A DNA stretch of 42,654 bases from Crocinitomicaceae bacterium (GCA_029247685.1 JAQWKT010000076.1:1-42654); one strand, 5' to 3'; positions 24,615-34,322 are shown, numbered from the stretch's first letter. The notes: a model not told the origin generated them from the sequence alone. Program-made: numbers and translations.

Positions 24615-27289
24615 TCAAAATCAAACTCTTCTTCCTCTTCTTCTTTCAAATCTTTTCCAAACTTGTTTAACTTTTGTTTAAGTGAATTGATTTTTTTCTG
24701 AATTTTAGATGGGGTTTGTTTCTTAATTGAATCTTTTATAGGGGTTTCTTCTTCATTAAAGTCAATCTCTATTTTGTCTTCAATTTCTTTTTCTGGGACA
24801 TACGCTTTAACGGTTGTATCTTTTTTATATAAACCAAAATCTTTTTTTAACATTGATTTTACTTGCTTCTTTTCGGAGATGATTTTTTCTTTTCTTTTTT
24901 TTCTAGAGCTTTCTTTATCCCATTTAACTATTGGGTTATCCACAGTCCCACTAACACTAAGAAAAACCTCCATTCCCTTGTCTTTATCTATTATTTCTCC
25001 AAAATCATCCCTTTGTTTTTTAAGAAATGCTTCATTTAAATGAAAGGATAAATAATAATCAATCTGGTTTGTAAATGCATGTTCTCCATTTAAATTTAGA
25101 TTAATAAATGAAGAAGAAATATTCATTGGTGGAATAATCACTTTAGAATCTTTTATTAAAATTTTATTTTTAACAGGGTTTATTTTAACATCACTCAAAT
25201 TACGCTTTATATAATCTACATTTTGAGATCCAACAGTTAATCTTGCTAGTGGGTGATTTAAATATTCTCCTAATTCATTAAGAGATTCCACATTTTTTAA
25301 TCGAACCTTTTTTGTTGAAAAATCTATTTCTGATTGAATCTTTTCATATGCAAACCCATCATTTAAATTAAATGGTGCTACAAAGTTGATTTTCACTTTA
25401 ACAGAACCTGAAGTGTTTAAAGAATCAAGTACTGTTTGATCAAAATTATCCCACTCTTTCATTATTGATGAAAGTTTTAAATTATTAGAAGATATAACTG
25501 TTGAAGTATTAAATGTTTCTGGTTTTAACTCTAATAGATTTATACTTCCTTTAAAAGAAGCATCTGCATGATGGAAGTTTAAATTAGATAATTTTAGTTT
25601 ATTTTTATTAAGATCTAAGTTTGCGTTTAAATCATTAAAAGCATGTCCATCATAACGAAATTCTTTAATATCCATAGATACATTTGCATCCATATTTGAT
25701 GGAAAGAAGTTTTCTTTATCGATAGGCATTTTATTATCGATAGAATCCGATTCAGAAAGAAAATCATTTGCATTAAGATAGTCACTAACTACGTTTAAAT
25801 CAATAGCTAAAACTCCATTTTCAAAATAATCATCTAAGCCATTTATTGATCCAGTTAAACTAAAATCGGATTTTGACACATTAAATTTAACTTCTTTTAA
25901 TCCAATGTGTTTTTTGCTTAATGTGAAATCGGCAAAAATATCTTCGTATAAAACAGGGTCATCTTTCAAACGAATTTTAGCCCTTTGTAATTTAAATACT
26001 CCATCCATCTTATTAAGAAAAATTGAGGAGGAGGAAGAATTTTGAGGTTTAAAAGTAAAATCAAAATCAGAATCTAACCTTAAACGACCATTTAAAACAT
26101 CAACGTAGGGTAATGGAAGCATTTTATTTATAATTCCTAGATCAATTTCCCCTTTTGAATGTCCTTTAATTCGTGGATTATTGAATTCTGAAATTTTCAA
26201 ATTAGCAATAAATGGACCGGCTTTTGTAATACATTTAATCGTATCAATTAATAAAACTTCATTGGAATCATTGGAATAACTTCCTTTAAGATTCAACTGT
26301 TTTATATGAGATTTATGTATCGGGTCAATTAAAGCTCCATCAATAACACCAAAAGAACAATTAACTATAGGAGGGTTATTTTTATTATAATTTCCCTTAA
26401 GAAGTAAGTTAAAATATATATCTCCATTTCCTTTTAAAGATTTAATATCTTTAGAAACCCCTGCATTAAAACTTTCAACTAATTTCTTAAATCCAATATC
26501 TTTTGCTTTTACCTGAAAAGAATAATCTGCTTTAGAAATTTTTCCATTAATAGAAAAAGGCAATCCGGATATATCAATTACGGAGGATGGAATAATAATT
26601 TCTTTTGAAAGTTGATTAACAGAAACCGAAAAGTTCATTTTAACTTTTTTGTTTTTTAAAAGGTATAATGGTCCACTTTTTAAATAATTAAGGTTTAGGT
26701 CTCCATGGAGCTTTAAGTTGTATTTTTTTTCATTAAAATCTCCTGAAAATATAAATCGATTTAATCTCGTATTATAATGTTGCTTAGTCGATTTATTTTG
26801 GTACGAAAAATCCATCTTATTAAAAGCAACATTTTTTAATTTCAATCGAAAACTCTCGTCTTCTTTTTCTTCTTCTGCTTTTAAAATGTCATAATTTTCT
26901 TTTCCATTCTCATCCACACGTAACTGGATTTTACCCGAATTTATTTCAATAGATTGAAACTCATAATTTTCTTTCCAAAGGTCAAATGGATTAAGTTTGA
27001 GACGTATTAAGTTAGAATATAACAAAGTGTCCTCCTTATAAGGTTTTGAATCTTTTAGGCCAGCAATAAAAACTTCTTTCAAGTCAACTGAAAGATTTGG
27101 AAAGGTAGACCAAAAAGTTAGATTTACATCTTTAACTTGTAATGGAGACTTTAGCTTTTGATTTATTTCATCAATAGCTGACTGGCATATATTATCCTTA
27201 TTTAAATAAATGATGAGAATTAATAAAGAAAATAAGGTCACAAAACTGATCGCAGACCATTTAAGATATTTAAGCACCTTTTTCTTCAT
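24611..27289 (-). CDS. AsmA-like inner-membrane-anchored envelope protein
   Basis: The 892-residue protein has one N-terminal membrane segment (about 11-29, YLKWSAISFVTLFSLLILIIY) followed by a long periplasmic region of beta-strands, with LKSPLQVKDVNLTFWSTFPNLSVDLKEV typical of the AsmA N-terminus and an AsmA C-terminal-like part (about 450-780). AsmA relatives help move phospholipids or assemble outer-membrane proteins. The C-terminus (about 790-892) is a highly charged Lys/Glu tail ending EEEEEEFDFD. A possible promoter is weak. The gene sits alone on its strand, between the sirtuin and the ribosomal operon. Confidence 0.88.
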   Translation of the reverse strand: MKKKVLKYLKWSAISFVTLFSLLILIIYLNKDNICQSAIDEINQKLKSPLQVKDVNLTFWSTFPNLSVDLKEVFIAGLKDSKPYKEDTLLYSNLIRLKLNPFDLWKENYEFQSIEINSGKIQLRVDENGKENYDILKAEEEKEDESFRLKLKNVAFNKMDFSYQNKSTKQHYNTRLNRFIFSGDFNEKKYNLKLHGDLNLNYLKSGPLYLLKNKKVKMNFSVSVNQLSKEIIIPSSVIDISGLPFSINGKISKADYSFQVKAKDIGFKKLVESFNAGVSKDIKSLKGNGDIYFNLLLKGNYNKNNPPIVNCSFGVIDGALIDPIHKSHIKQLNLKGSYSNDSNEVLLIDTIKCITKAGPFIANLKISEFNNPRIKGHSKGEIDLGIINKMLPLPYVDVLNGRLRLDSDFDFTFKPQNSSSSSIFLNKMDGVFKLQRAKIRLKDDPVLYEDIFADFTLSKKHIGLKEVKFNVSKSDFSLTGSINGLDDYFENGVLAIDLNVVSDYLNANDFLSESDSIDNKMPIDKENFFPSNMDANVSMDIKEFRYDGHAFNDLNANLDLNKNKLKLSNLNFHHADASFKGSINLLELKPETFNTSTVISSNNLKLSSIMKEWDNFDQTVLDSLNTSGSVKVKINFVAPFNLNDGFAYEKIQSEIDFSTKKVRLKNVESLNELGEYLNHPLARLTVGSQNVDYIKRNLSDVKINPVKNKILIKDSKVIIPPMNISSSFINLNLNGEHAFTNQIDYYLSFHLNEAFLKKQRDDFGEIIDKDKGMEVFLSVSGTVDNPIVKWDKESSRKKRKEKIISEKKQVKSMLKKDFGLYKKDTTVKAYVPEKEIEDKIEIDFNEEETPIKDSIKKQTPSKIQKKINSLKQKLNKFGKDLKEEEEEEFDFD

Positions 27290-27386
27290 TTTATAAAAGT
27301 ACTATGAATAACGTGTATGTTTTATTCATTAATAGTGCACTTATCAACGAAATTATGTCAGTTGGTTACCAAGAAAACATCAAAGC

Positions 27387-27412
27387 AAAAAAAAAGCCCG
27401 AATTCGGGCTTT
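27387..27412 (-). terminator. Intrinsic terminator after rplI
   Basis: The perfect palindrome AAAGCCCGAATTCGGGCTTT (27393-27412) is followed on the minus strand by a T-run (27395-27387). It lies 24 bases past the rplI stop. The stem closely resembles the terminator after the PorE-like gene. Confidence 0.9.
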
Positions 27413-27435
27413 ATAATAAAATTTAATTGGAATGT

Positions 27436-27882
27436 TTATTCGGCTGTAACCTCAAAGTTAAACATCTGTTTAACTCCCTTATATAGGTTTGCTTCAGCTT
27501 CATATTTTCCTAACTGTTTAATTGGTTCATTCTTAATACTTAAAGATTTTCGATCTATATCGAATCCTATTTTCTTAAGAGCATCAGATAATTGAATAGT
27601 ATTAACAGATCCAAAAATCTTTCCTTTTTCTCCTGCTTTGGTTAAGATGGTTGGCGTTAAGCCTGCCAATTTATCCGCTATTGCCTGCGCATCTTCTACC
27701 ATTTTGTTCTCTTTGTGAGATTTCTGACGCATCATTTCTTCGTGCGCTTTTTTAGCAGATGCTGTCGCTAATACTGCATATCCTTTTGGAATTAAAAAAT
27801 TCCTTCCATAACCAGATTTAACTTTAACAAGTTCGTTAACATAACCAAGCTTGTCTACGTTCTTTTTTAATATTACTTCCAT
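27436..27882 (-). CDS. rplI: 50S ribosomal protein L9
   Basis: L9 binds 23S rRNA near the L1 stalk base. The 148-residue product has the normal length and the conserved N-terminal pattern MEVILKKNVDKLGYVNELVKVKSGYGRNFLIPKGYA, with the connecting helix rich in Ala/Lys and the C-terminal domain (GKIFGSVNTIQLSDALKK). It is the last gene of rpsF-rpsR-rplI, 13 bases after rpsR and followed by a terminator. Confidence 0.98.
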   Translation of the reverse strand: MEVILKKNVDKLGYVNELVKVKSGYGRNFLIPKGYAVLATASAKKAHEEMMRQKSHKENKMVEDAQAIADKLAGLTPTILTKAGEKGKIFGSVNTIQLSDALKKIGFDIDRKSLSIKNEPIKQLGKYEAEANLYKGVKQMFNFEVTAE

Positions 27883-27895
27883 AACTATTGCTTAA

Positions 27896-28159
27896 TTATT
27901 TTAACATATCTCCAACATAAGGCATTAAAGCCAAATGTCGAGCACGCTTAATTGCTTGATTTACTTTCTTTTGATATTTTGCAGAAGTTCCAGTAAGCCT
28001 TCTAGGAAGAATCTTTCCTTGTTCGTTTACCATGTGTAATAAATAATCTGCGTCTTTATAATCAATGAATTTAAAGCCATTTTTTTCAAAACGGCAGTAC
28101 TTTTCCCTTTTAATGTCAATATTAATGGGAGTTAAATATCTTATATCATTTTGTGCCAT
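27896..28159 (-). CDS. rpsR: 30S ribosomal protein S18
   Basis: S18 pairs with S6 on the platform of the small subunit. The 87-residue protein carries the conserved core [48 protein letters not shown]. The start ATG at 28159 is 18 bases after the rpsF stop. There is one Cys (KYCRFEK) and no zinc-ribbon pair. Confidence 0.98.
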   Translation of the reverse strand: MAQNDIRYLTPINIDIKREKYCRFEKNGFKFIDYKDADYLLHMVNEQGKILPRRLTGTSAKYQKKVNQAIKRARHLALMPYVGDMLK

Positions 28160-28177
28160 AATTCTTTTTTTTAATGT

Positions 28178-28531
28178 TTATGCTTCAACAGCTTTTTCTT
28201 TTCCACTCTTTTTAGCTCTACGCTTTTCTGCATATGCTTCATGGTGAGAGTCCATTTTAACGGTTAAAAAACGAAGAACACGTTCGTCACGCTTCATCAT
28301 TAATTCAAATGTTGAAATATTCTCTCCTGCTACCTGAAACTCAATTAAAAAATAAAATCCTGTAGATTTTTTTTGAATTGGATAAGCAAGTTTTCTTAAT
28401 CCCCAGCTTTCACTATGCCGGACTTTTCCTTTAAGGGTCTTTACTTCGCCCTCAATTTTTTTCACTGCTTCCTTTGCCTGTTCATCAGACAAAACGGGAG
28501 TTAAAATGAAAACAGTTTCGTATAAACTCAT
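28178..28531 (-). CDS. rpsF: 30S ribosomal protein S6
   Basis: The ATG at 28531 gives 117 residues beginning MSLYETVFILTPVLSDEQ, the normal S6 start. The core LRKLAYPIQKKSTGFYFLIEF and MMKRDERVLRFLTVKMD is present. The acidic/basic tail (EKRRAKKSGKEKAVEA) is typical. A reading to 28570 would run through the promoter box and is rejected. First gene of the S6-S18-L9 operon. Confidence 0.98.
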   Translation of the reverse strand: MSLYETVFILTPVLSDEQAKEAVKKIEGEVKTLKGKVRHSESWGLRKLAYPIQKKSTGFYFLIEFQVAGENISTFELMMKRDERVLRFLTVKMDSHHEAYAEKRRAKKSGKEKAVEA

Positions 28532-28557
28532 AATTAATATATATTTATTTTGGGGGG

Positions 28558-28587
28558 CAAAGATATGCATTTTATCTTTTAAAACAA
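28558..28587 (-). promoter_or_regulatory. Strong Bacteroidota promoter of the rpsF operon
   Basis: On the minus strand TTG (28587-28585), 19 bases, then TATCTTTG (28565-28558) form an exact -33/-7 promoter of the Bacteroidota type. Initiation near 28551 leaves a leader of about 20 bases. This is the clearest promoter in the window. Confidence 0.85.
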
Positions 28588-28723
28588 GCGATAAAGCTTG
28601 AAATTAAAACAGCTATCTCTTTATAAGTCAAAAATAATAATTTATAAAGCTAAAATGGCCTCTTTAGGAAGGAAATGTTTTTTTAAATATTTTAGTAGAA
28701 AATTAAGCCTCAAAAAAATAATC

Positions 28724-31048
28724 ATGCAAAAAAAACAGCTCTTTAAACTTCTGATTTTGCTATCTATTCCTTTTCAATCCTTTCTTCAACTCGATAAAAT
28801 CCAATTAAAAGAAATCATGAAAGGCGATGAATTTGTTGGAAAACTTGCTTATAACCAAAAATGGCACTTGGATGGGAAATCTATTATCTATCAAAGAAAA
28901 ATAAATGGCGAAGTAATAAATTACAAATACTTCATCAAAAGTAAATCCATCACTGAAGTTAACCAAGAGAATCTAATTGATCATTTTGCATCTGAAAAAA
29001 AGCAACGTGAATTTAATATTCAATATTTCATTCATGATGGTGTTTTATATCGGGTTAAAAAGGGAGAAACAGAAATAAAGACCATTTTCAAAACCAATGA
29101 TTATCTATTCAACCTGCAAAGAACCAAAAATGAATCCATTATTACATTTCAATCAGGAATTAATTTGTATGAATATGACGATGAGAAAAAATCCATTATT
29201 CAAATAACTAACTTTATTAACAATGAGAAAAAAACAAAACAACCCTCTACTCTTTTAGAAAAAAAACAAAACGACTTATTTGCCTATTTCTCCAATAAGC
29301 GCTCCGCTTCAACAAAGAACAATGGATTAAAAAAACAATTCTTAGGAAAAAGAGAAATAAGCAAGATTCAAATTTCCCCTGACAGAAGAGTAATTGCTTT
29401 ACGCATAATAGAAAATCCAAAAAAATCAACAACAAAAGTGCCGTCTTATATTACCAAAAATGGATATACTCAAACAAAAAGCGCTCGTCCAAAGGTTAGT
29501 AATCTTGAACCAAACCAAAAACTAGCAATTTATGATGTTATTGAAGACTCTTTGCATTGGGTGAACTTTTCCAGCCTTAAAGACATTCGTAAAAGACCTT
29601 CTTACTTATACCAAAATGAAAAACATACATCCAAACAACAATTTTATAAAGAAGATCGAGCCATTTTTATTCATCAACTTCATTTTAATAATTTTAATAA
29701 TAAAGCCCTTATAGACATTAGATCTGCAGACAATAAAGATAGATGGATTGTTTCTCTGAATACCACAACATTTAAATGGGAAGAAATAGAGCACCAACAT
29801 GATGAAGCTTGGATAGGAGGGCCAGGAATATCTGGATGGAATATGGTTAATGGCACTATTGGTTGGATTGATGATGGTGAATCTTGTTATTTTCAATCCG
29901 AAGAAAGTGGATATTCACATTTATACATGTATGATTTTAAAAATAACACAAAGCAAGCATTAACCTCAGGCAATTGGGAGGTTTATAAAGTTGAATTATC
30001 CACAGATAAAAGAAGGTTTTATATTACTTGTAACAAATCGCATCGTGGCAATAGAGATTTTTATCATTTAGACATTAAAACTAAAAAACTAAGCCCAATA
30101 TTAATTCAGGATGGCTATCATGATGTTTCTGTTTCGCCTGATGAAAAAAGCATTCTAGTTCGGTATTCTTTTAAAAACAAACCATGGGAACTCTATCTTG
30201 GTAAAAATAAAACCGGCTCTACATTAGAACAAATAAGTGATTACACCAATTATTCATTTAAAACTATAAAATGGCAAGAACCCGAAGTTATTCAAATCAA
30301 AACCAGCGATAACGACACTGTATACGCACGTTTATATACTCCTAACACAAACACCAAAAATAATGCAGCAGTTATTTTTGTACATGGTGCTGGTTACCTT
30401 CAAAATGCACATAACTACTGGAGTTCCTATTTCAGAGAATACATGTTTCACAACCTACTTTTAAGAAAAGGATATACCATTCTTGATATTGACTTTAGAG
30501 CAAGTAAAGGCTATGGAAGAAATCACCGTACTGCCATTTACAGACACATGGGTGGAAAAGACCTATCTGACCAAATAGATGGAAAAAGGTGCTTAATAGA
30601 AAAATACGGCATCGATGAGAATAAAATAGGTATTTATGGTGGTTCTTATGGTGGATTCATCACTCTAATGGCATTGCTAAAACACCCAGGTGAATTTGCA
30701 TGTGGAGCAGCTTTAAGATCTGTTACAGATTGGATGCATTACAACTACGAATACACCAGCAATATACTGAATTACCCTAGCACCGATTCAATTGCCTATT
30801 ATAGAAGTTCTCCAATAAATTTTGCGCAAAATCTTGAAGATCCACTTTTGATTCTTCATGGAATGGAAGATTCCAATGTGCAGTTTCAAGATGTCGTTAG
30901 GTTAAGCCAACGGTTTATTGAATTGGAAAAAACAAACTGGGAACTTGCCGTTTTTCCTGTTGAAGGACATTCTTTTAAAGAAGCATCTAGCTGGCTGGAT
31001 GAATATAGAAGGATTTTTAACTTATTTAATAGGTATTTACTTAAATAA
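28724..31048 (+). CDS. S9 prolyl oligopeptidase/DPP IV-like peptidase
   Basis: S9B enzymes release dipeptides from N-termini. ATG 28724 gives 774 residues starting with a signal peptide (MQKKQLFKLLILLSIPFQSFLQ); the frame could open at 28598 but the extra 42 residues would hide that signal. A propeller domain of about 550 residues (WHLDGKSIIYQRK, VSPDEKSILVRY) precedes an alpha/beta hydrolase with Ser641 (GGSYGGF), Asp716 (HGMEDSNVQ) and His749 (EGHSF). Several neighbouring genes encode other secreted peptidases, which fits growth on peptides. The GNAT gene starts five bases later. Confidence 0.93.
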   Translation: MQKKQLFKLLILLSIPFQSFLQLDKIQLKEIMKGDEFVGKLAYNQKWHLDGKSIIYQRKINGEVINYKYFIKSKSITEVNQENLIDHFASEKKQREFNIQYFIHDGVLYRVKKGETEIKTIFKTNDYLFNLQRTKNESIITFQSGINLYEYDDEKKSIIQITNFINNEKKTKQPSTLLEKKQNDLFAYFSNKRSASTKNNGLKKQFLGKREISKIQISPDRRVIALRIIENPKKSTTKVPSYITKNGYTQTKSARPKVSNLEPNQKLAIYDVIEDSLHWVNFSSLKDIRKRPSYLYQNEKHTSKQQFYKEDRAIFIHQLHFNNFNNKALIDIRSADNKDRWIVSLNTTTFKWEEIEHQHDEAWIGGPGISGWNMVNGTIGWIDDGESCYFQSEESGYSHLYMYDFKNNTKQALTSGNWEVYKVELSTDKRRFYITCNKSHRGNRDFYHLDIKTKKLSPILIQDGYHDVSVSPDEKSILVRYSFKNKPWELYLGKNKTGSTLEQISDYTNYSFKTIKWQEPEVIQIKTSDNDTVYARLYTPNTNTKNNAAVIFVHGAGYLQNAHNYWSSYFREYMFHNLLLRKGYTILDIDFRASKGYGRNHRTAIYRHMGGKDLSDQIDGKRCLIEKYGIDENKIGIYGGSYGGFITLMALLKHPGEFACGAALRSVTDWMHYNYEYTSNILNYPSTDSIAYYRSSPINFAQNLEDPLLILHGMEDSNVQFQDVVRLSQRFIELEKTNWELAVFPVEGHSFKEASSWLDEYRRIFNLFNRYLLK

Positions 31049-31053
31049 AAAAA

Positions 31054-31494
31054 ATGCATATAAGAGAATTGACAAGCATGGAGGAAATGATTTCACTACA
31101 TCATATAATCTTAGAACTTTATCCTAAAATGTCCATCAAAGAATACGAAGAAAAAATAGAAAAAATGATTCCTCATAATTACACGCAAGCAATCGTTTTG
31201 GATGATGAAAATAATTGCATTGGACTAAGTGGAATTTGGATAGGAAACAAACTATGGTGTGGGAAATATATGGAACTTGACAATATAATCATAAAAAAAG
31301 AGAATAGATCTTCAGGGGCTGGGTCTATTTTATTTGATTATCTAAAAGAAAAAGCCAAACAAGAAAACTGCAACATCATGGTTTTAGATTCCTATTCTAC
31401 TAATTTCAAAGCTCATCGATTCTTTTACAATAAAAGCTTTTCGCCAAAAGGCTTTCATTTTGTTAACATCCTTAATGAGGGAGAGATTCGTTAA
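31054..31494 (+). CDS. GNAT-family N-acetyltransferase
   Basis: GNAT enzymes move an acetyl group from acetyl-CoA to an amine. The 146-residue protein has MHIRELTSMEEM, the beta-strand with YMELDNIIIKKENRSSGAGSILFDYL, where RSSGAGS is the acetyl-CoA pyrophosphate loop, and the later strand NIMVLDSYSTNFKAHRFFYNKSF with the family Phe/Tyr. The acceptor is unknown. It starts five bases after the S9 peptidase and its stop overlaps that of the GT9 gene on the other strand by four bases. Confidence 0.9.
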   Translation: MHIRELTSMEEMISLHHIILELYPKMSIKEYEEKIEKMIPHNYTQAIVLDDENNCIGLSGIWIGNKLWCGKYMELDNIIIKKENRSSGAGSILFDYLKEKAKQENCNIMVLDSYSTNFKAHRFFYNKSFSPKGFHFVNILNEGEIR

Positions 31495-32501
31495 TTAATT
31501 AGTTTTGCTAAAACACGATCCACAGAAATATTTTCAATGCAAGCGCATGATTTACCCTTTTTACAAGACAAACATTCATTATCGAAAACAATAGTGGTTG
31601 ATTTTTCACCTAAGGGTTTCCATCTACCTGGATGAATCGGTTTTCTAGAAGAAAACAATCCAATCGATTTAACTCCAAGAACTCCTCCAAGATGAAGCGG
31701 CCCAGTGGAACAGGCTACAAGAGAATTTGATTTTGAAATAAGGGACATTAACTGTCCTAAATTCAAATGTCCAGTAGAATCAAAAACTGAAGGACTTCTA
31801 GGAATATCAGATCTAAATAAATCGCCTTCCTTTTGAGTTCCTGTAAAAACAACGAAAAATCCATTTGAAATCAACGCATTGCAAAGTTGTATGTATTTAT
31901 TAATAGGCCATTCTAAAGCGCTACCTTGCGATTTTGGATGAAGGACTACAAATCTCTTGTTATCAATAAAGAGTTGCAATTTCTTTGGCAAATCCATAAA
32001 CGATGGTTTAATTATAGGAGATAAATCTCTTAAACTTTCGAAGGAAGGTATTTCTTTTAAGCCTAGAGGAATCGCCAGATTAAAATTTAATTGAGATTCG
32101 TGTAAAATCGATTTTTTCCTAGTAAAAGATACTCTATTGTTGCAGGTGAAAAAATGAAAAAAACGATGAGAAGTTCCTACTCTATTTTTGATCTTTGCTT
32201 TTTTAGCTAGTTGGGCGATTTCTTTATTGGGAAAAACATGAAGTATCCAGTCTGCATTTATTTTTTTAAAAAACAGAACTTGTTTTTCAAAAGGCATTTC
32301 CAATAACTCGCTAACAGATAAAACTTCGTCTATTACTGAAAATTGTTCTAAAATAGGAGCCGTGTAATTTTTACACAAAAAAATTAATTTGGTTTGAGGG
32401 AATTGTTTTTTAATCCATTTACACAATGGGACTGTGAGTAAAACATCGCCAATACTATCTGTTCGAGATATAATAATTTTCTTAGGAGTCTCTTTTTTCA
32501 C
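31491..32501 (-). CDS. GT9-family glycosyltransferase (heptosyltransferase-like)
   Basis: GT9 enzymes add heptose or related sugars to lipopolysaccharide core. The 336-residue protein has a GTG start at 32501 (KKETPKKIIISRTDSIGDVLLTVPLCKWI), the donor-site segment HPKSQGSALEWP and the signature STGPLHLGGVLGVKSIGLF. A C-terminal Cys group (CLSCKKGKSCAC) resembles that seen in related Bacteroidota GT9 proteins. It overlaps the upstream GT2 gene by 20 bases, and both follow mltD and DUF4837 on one strand. The sugar is unknown. Confidence 0.9.
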   Translation of the reverse strand: MKKETPKKIIISRTDSIGDVLLTVPLCKWIKKQFPQTKLIFLCKNYTAPILEQFSVIDEVLSVSELLEMPFEKQVLFFKKINADWILHVFPNKEIAQLAKKAKIKNRVGTSHRFFHFFTCNNRVSFTRKKSILHESQLNFNLAIPLGLKEIPSFESLRDLSPIIKPSFMDLPKKLQLFIDNKRFVVLHPKSQGSALEWPINKYIQLCNALISNGFFVVFTGTQKEGDLFRSDIPRSPSVFDSTGHLNLGQLMSLISKSNSLVACSTGPLHLGGVLGVKSIGLFSSRKPIHPGRWKPLGEKSTTIVFDNECLSCKKGKSCACIENISVDRVLAKLIN

Positions 32502-33249
32502 GATTAAGACGTCTTAATTCGGTGTACTTAACATAATTTGAAGCTGCACTAATATAGGCAATTTTAAAGCCATAAATACCATCCATAAAACCGATTTTAA
32601 TAAAATACATGGAAACAAATCGACCTATAGCACTTAAAAATGGAGAGAAAAAATACGCTTTTTTCCCTTTTTGATGATATTTTTTTGCCGTTAACAAAGA
32701 GTATTTATCTGCTCTTTGTTTGTGTTGAGCTTCTGAAACATAAGAATAATGATATAGCTCTCCATTAAGAAGCTTTTTAGAAAAAGCTTCTGGGTATGAC
32801 AATGTTTCATGAACTACATCTCCAATCCAAATTGAAGTTTCTTTTGGAAAAATTCTAGTTTTTATGTCTGGATACCAACCCGAGTAGCGTATCCATTTTC
32901 CACAATAATTAGTTAGCCTACTAAAATCATAAACGCCATGTAAACCCTCTGATTTTATTTTCAAAATAGATTGCTGAAGTTCTGGACTTAACTCTTCATC
33001 TGCATCAATCGATAAAAGATACGAGTTTGTGGTTTGTTTATTCAGATAATTCTTGCTTGCAGCATATCCTTGCCAATTTTGTTGAAAAACTTGCACATTT
33101 AAGCGTTTACATATTTCCACTGTTTTATCTGTAGAAAAAGAATCCAAAACAAGTACTTCATCTGCAACAACTTGAACCGATTTAATACACCTTTCAATGT
33201 TTGATTCTTCATTCAAAGTGATGATAACAGCAGATATTAAATGATGCAT
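32482..33249 (-). CDS. GT2 glycosyltransferase, LPS-core WaaE/KdtX type
   Basis: From ATG 33249 the protein is 255 residues and starts MHHLISAVIITLNEESNIERC, the usual opening of the family; a reading from 33309 would overlap DUF4837 by 58 bases. Metal/donor motifs include VLDSFSTDKT and SIDADEEL (DAD). C-terminal amphipathic segments (AIGRFVSMYFIKIGFMDGIYGFKIA) suggest membrane contact. Such enzymes add a glucose or related sugar to the LPS inner core, and the partner GT9 enzyme overlaps it. The start lies two bases after the DUF4837 stop. Confidence 0.92.
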   Translation of the reverse strand: MHHLISAVIITLNEESNIERCIKSVQVVADEVLVLDSFSTDKTVEICKRLNVQVFQQNWQGYAASKNYLNKQTTNSYLLSIDADEELSPELQQSILKIKSEGLHGVYDFSRLTNYCGKWIRYSGWYPDIKTRIFPKETSIWIGDVVHETLSYPEAFSKKLLNGELYHYSYVSEAQHKQRADKYSLLTAKKYHQKGKKAYFFSPFLSAIGRFVSMYFIKIGFMDGIYGFKIAYISAASNYVKYTELRRLNREKRDS

Positions 33250-33251
33250 TT

Positions 33252-34322
33252 TTAAAGAATTTTTGTGCTTTTCCATACTGCTTGAACCTCTCTTAATGCA
33301 TGTGTCCAACTAGTAGTTGATGGAGCATCAACATATCCACTAACGCAAATCAATTTTTTAGTTTTGGGATGTACAAAATGAAATGCCCAAAAAGCACCTC
33401 CGGTGCCATTTTTTTTATAATTATGTTTAAACTGAAACATTCCTTTCATTTCAATTCCATCTATGTTTTTTCCAAAATTAAAAACCGAATTTGTTTCAGG
33501 ATAAACCAATTTATGATATTGCGTCCCCATAAAATAGCCTTCGCTCTCATGTGGTACATTATATTTAAGAATCGTGTCTCTTCTCTCTAGCAAGTTTTTT
33601 GGTTCTAATTGTTCTAAAGAATTGTAATCATACTGATAAATTAAAATCCCAGAATTAATTGACCCTGGATCTTGTGTTCCCTTTCCAACAAATACAATAG
33701 GTCTAGATGCGGAAGGCAATTCAATGCGAATAAAATCATCTGCTCTACTAACAATTTTAGAACTTTCGGGCAATGCCAATGAAATATTAAAATTGGAGCT
33801 AATTTCATTTTGAACTACTTGATTCGTTGTTTTTTGATGCTTTTTAAGTAAGCGAACCCACTCCACCTCATCAAAACACCCATGAACTTCCTTTAAGTTA
33901 TTATGGCAAAGATTTAATAACTCTACTTTGTTTTTAGCAGTTAGTTCTACAACTAACTGCCCATGTGCCCAAACATCTTCCTTTATTTCAAATTTTGATT
34001 TTTTAAGACTTGGATTAAGCTTTAAAAACAAGGTGTTTCTATAACGTTTACTTCCTTTTTCAAAATGATCCGGGGTTTTATGAAGCAACTCAAAGGTAGC
34101 CACGTCTGGGTAGTAGGGCATTATAAACTGCGTTAAGTTAGAGTCCAATAATTTCTTAATCTCAGAATTCCAAATATCCTGTTCACAAACAACAAGTATT
34201 TCTCCAACTTTTCCAGTTACAAGAATTCCATCGTCTTTTAACAATCTACTTGAGATATAATCGCAAGAGGGTATTAAAGAAAACACCACAGACCATAAAA
34301 TAAATAAACAAATTTTTCTCAT
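33252..34322 (-). CDS. DUF4837 family lipoprotein
   Basis: The 356-residue protein begins with a lipoprotein signal (MRKICLFILWSVVFSLIPSC, Cys20). Family-like segments are KVGEILVVCEQDIW, RYRNTLFLKLNP, DVWAHGQLVVELTAKN and the late aromatic-rich FQFKHNYKKNGTGGAFWAFHFVHP. DUF4837 is a Bacteroidota family of unknown function. The start codon shares one base with the mltD stop (TAATG), so the two are translationally coupled; this suggests a role in peptidoglycan or envelope upkeep. Confidence 0.9.
   Translation of the reverse strand: MRKICLFILWSVVFSLIPSCDYISSRLLKDDGILVTGKVGEILVVCEQDIWNSEIKKLLDSNLTQFIMPYYPDVATFELLHKTPDHFEKGSKRYRNTLFLKLNPSLKKSKFEIKEDVWAHGQLVVELTAKNKVELLNLCHNNLKEVHGCFDEVEWVRLLKKHQKTTNQVVQNEISSNFNISLALPESSKIVSRADDFIRIELPSASRPIVFVGKGTQDPGSINSGILIYQYDYNSLEQLEPKNLLERRDTILKYNVPHESEGYFMGTQYHKLVYPETNSVFNFGKNIDGIEMKGMFQFKHNYKKNGTGGAFWAFHFVHPKTKKLICVSGYVDAPSTTSWTHALREVQAVWKSTKIL

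Noticed and set aside
28585-28600. Hairpin CAAGC-GATAAA-GCTTG upstream of rpsF
   Set aside because: Only five-base arms and it overlaps the -33 element; I could not support a separate function.
28598-28723. 42-residue N-terminal extension of the S9 peptidase
   Set aside because: The signal peptide starts at ATG 28724; the extension is Lys-rich and not family-like.
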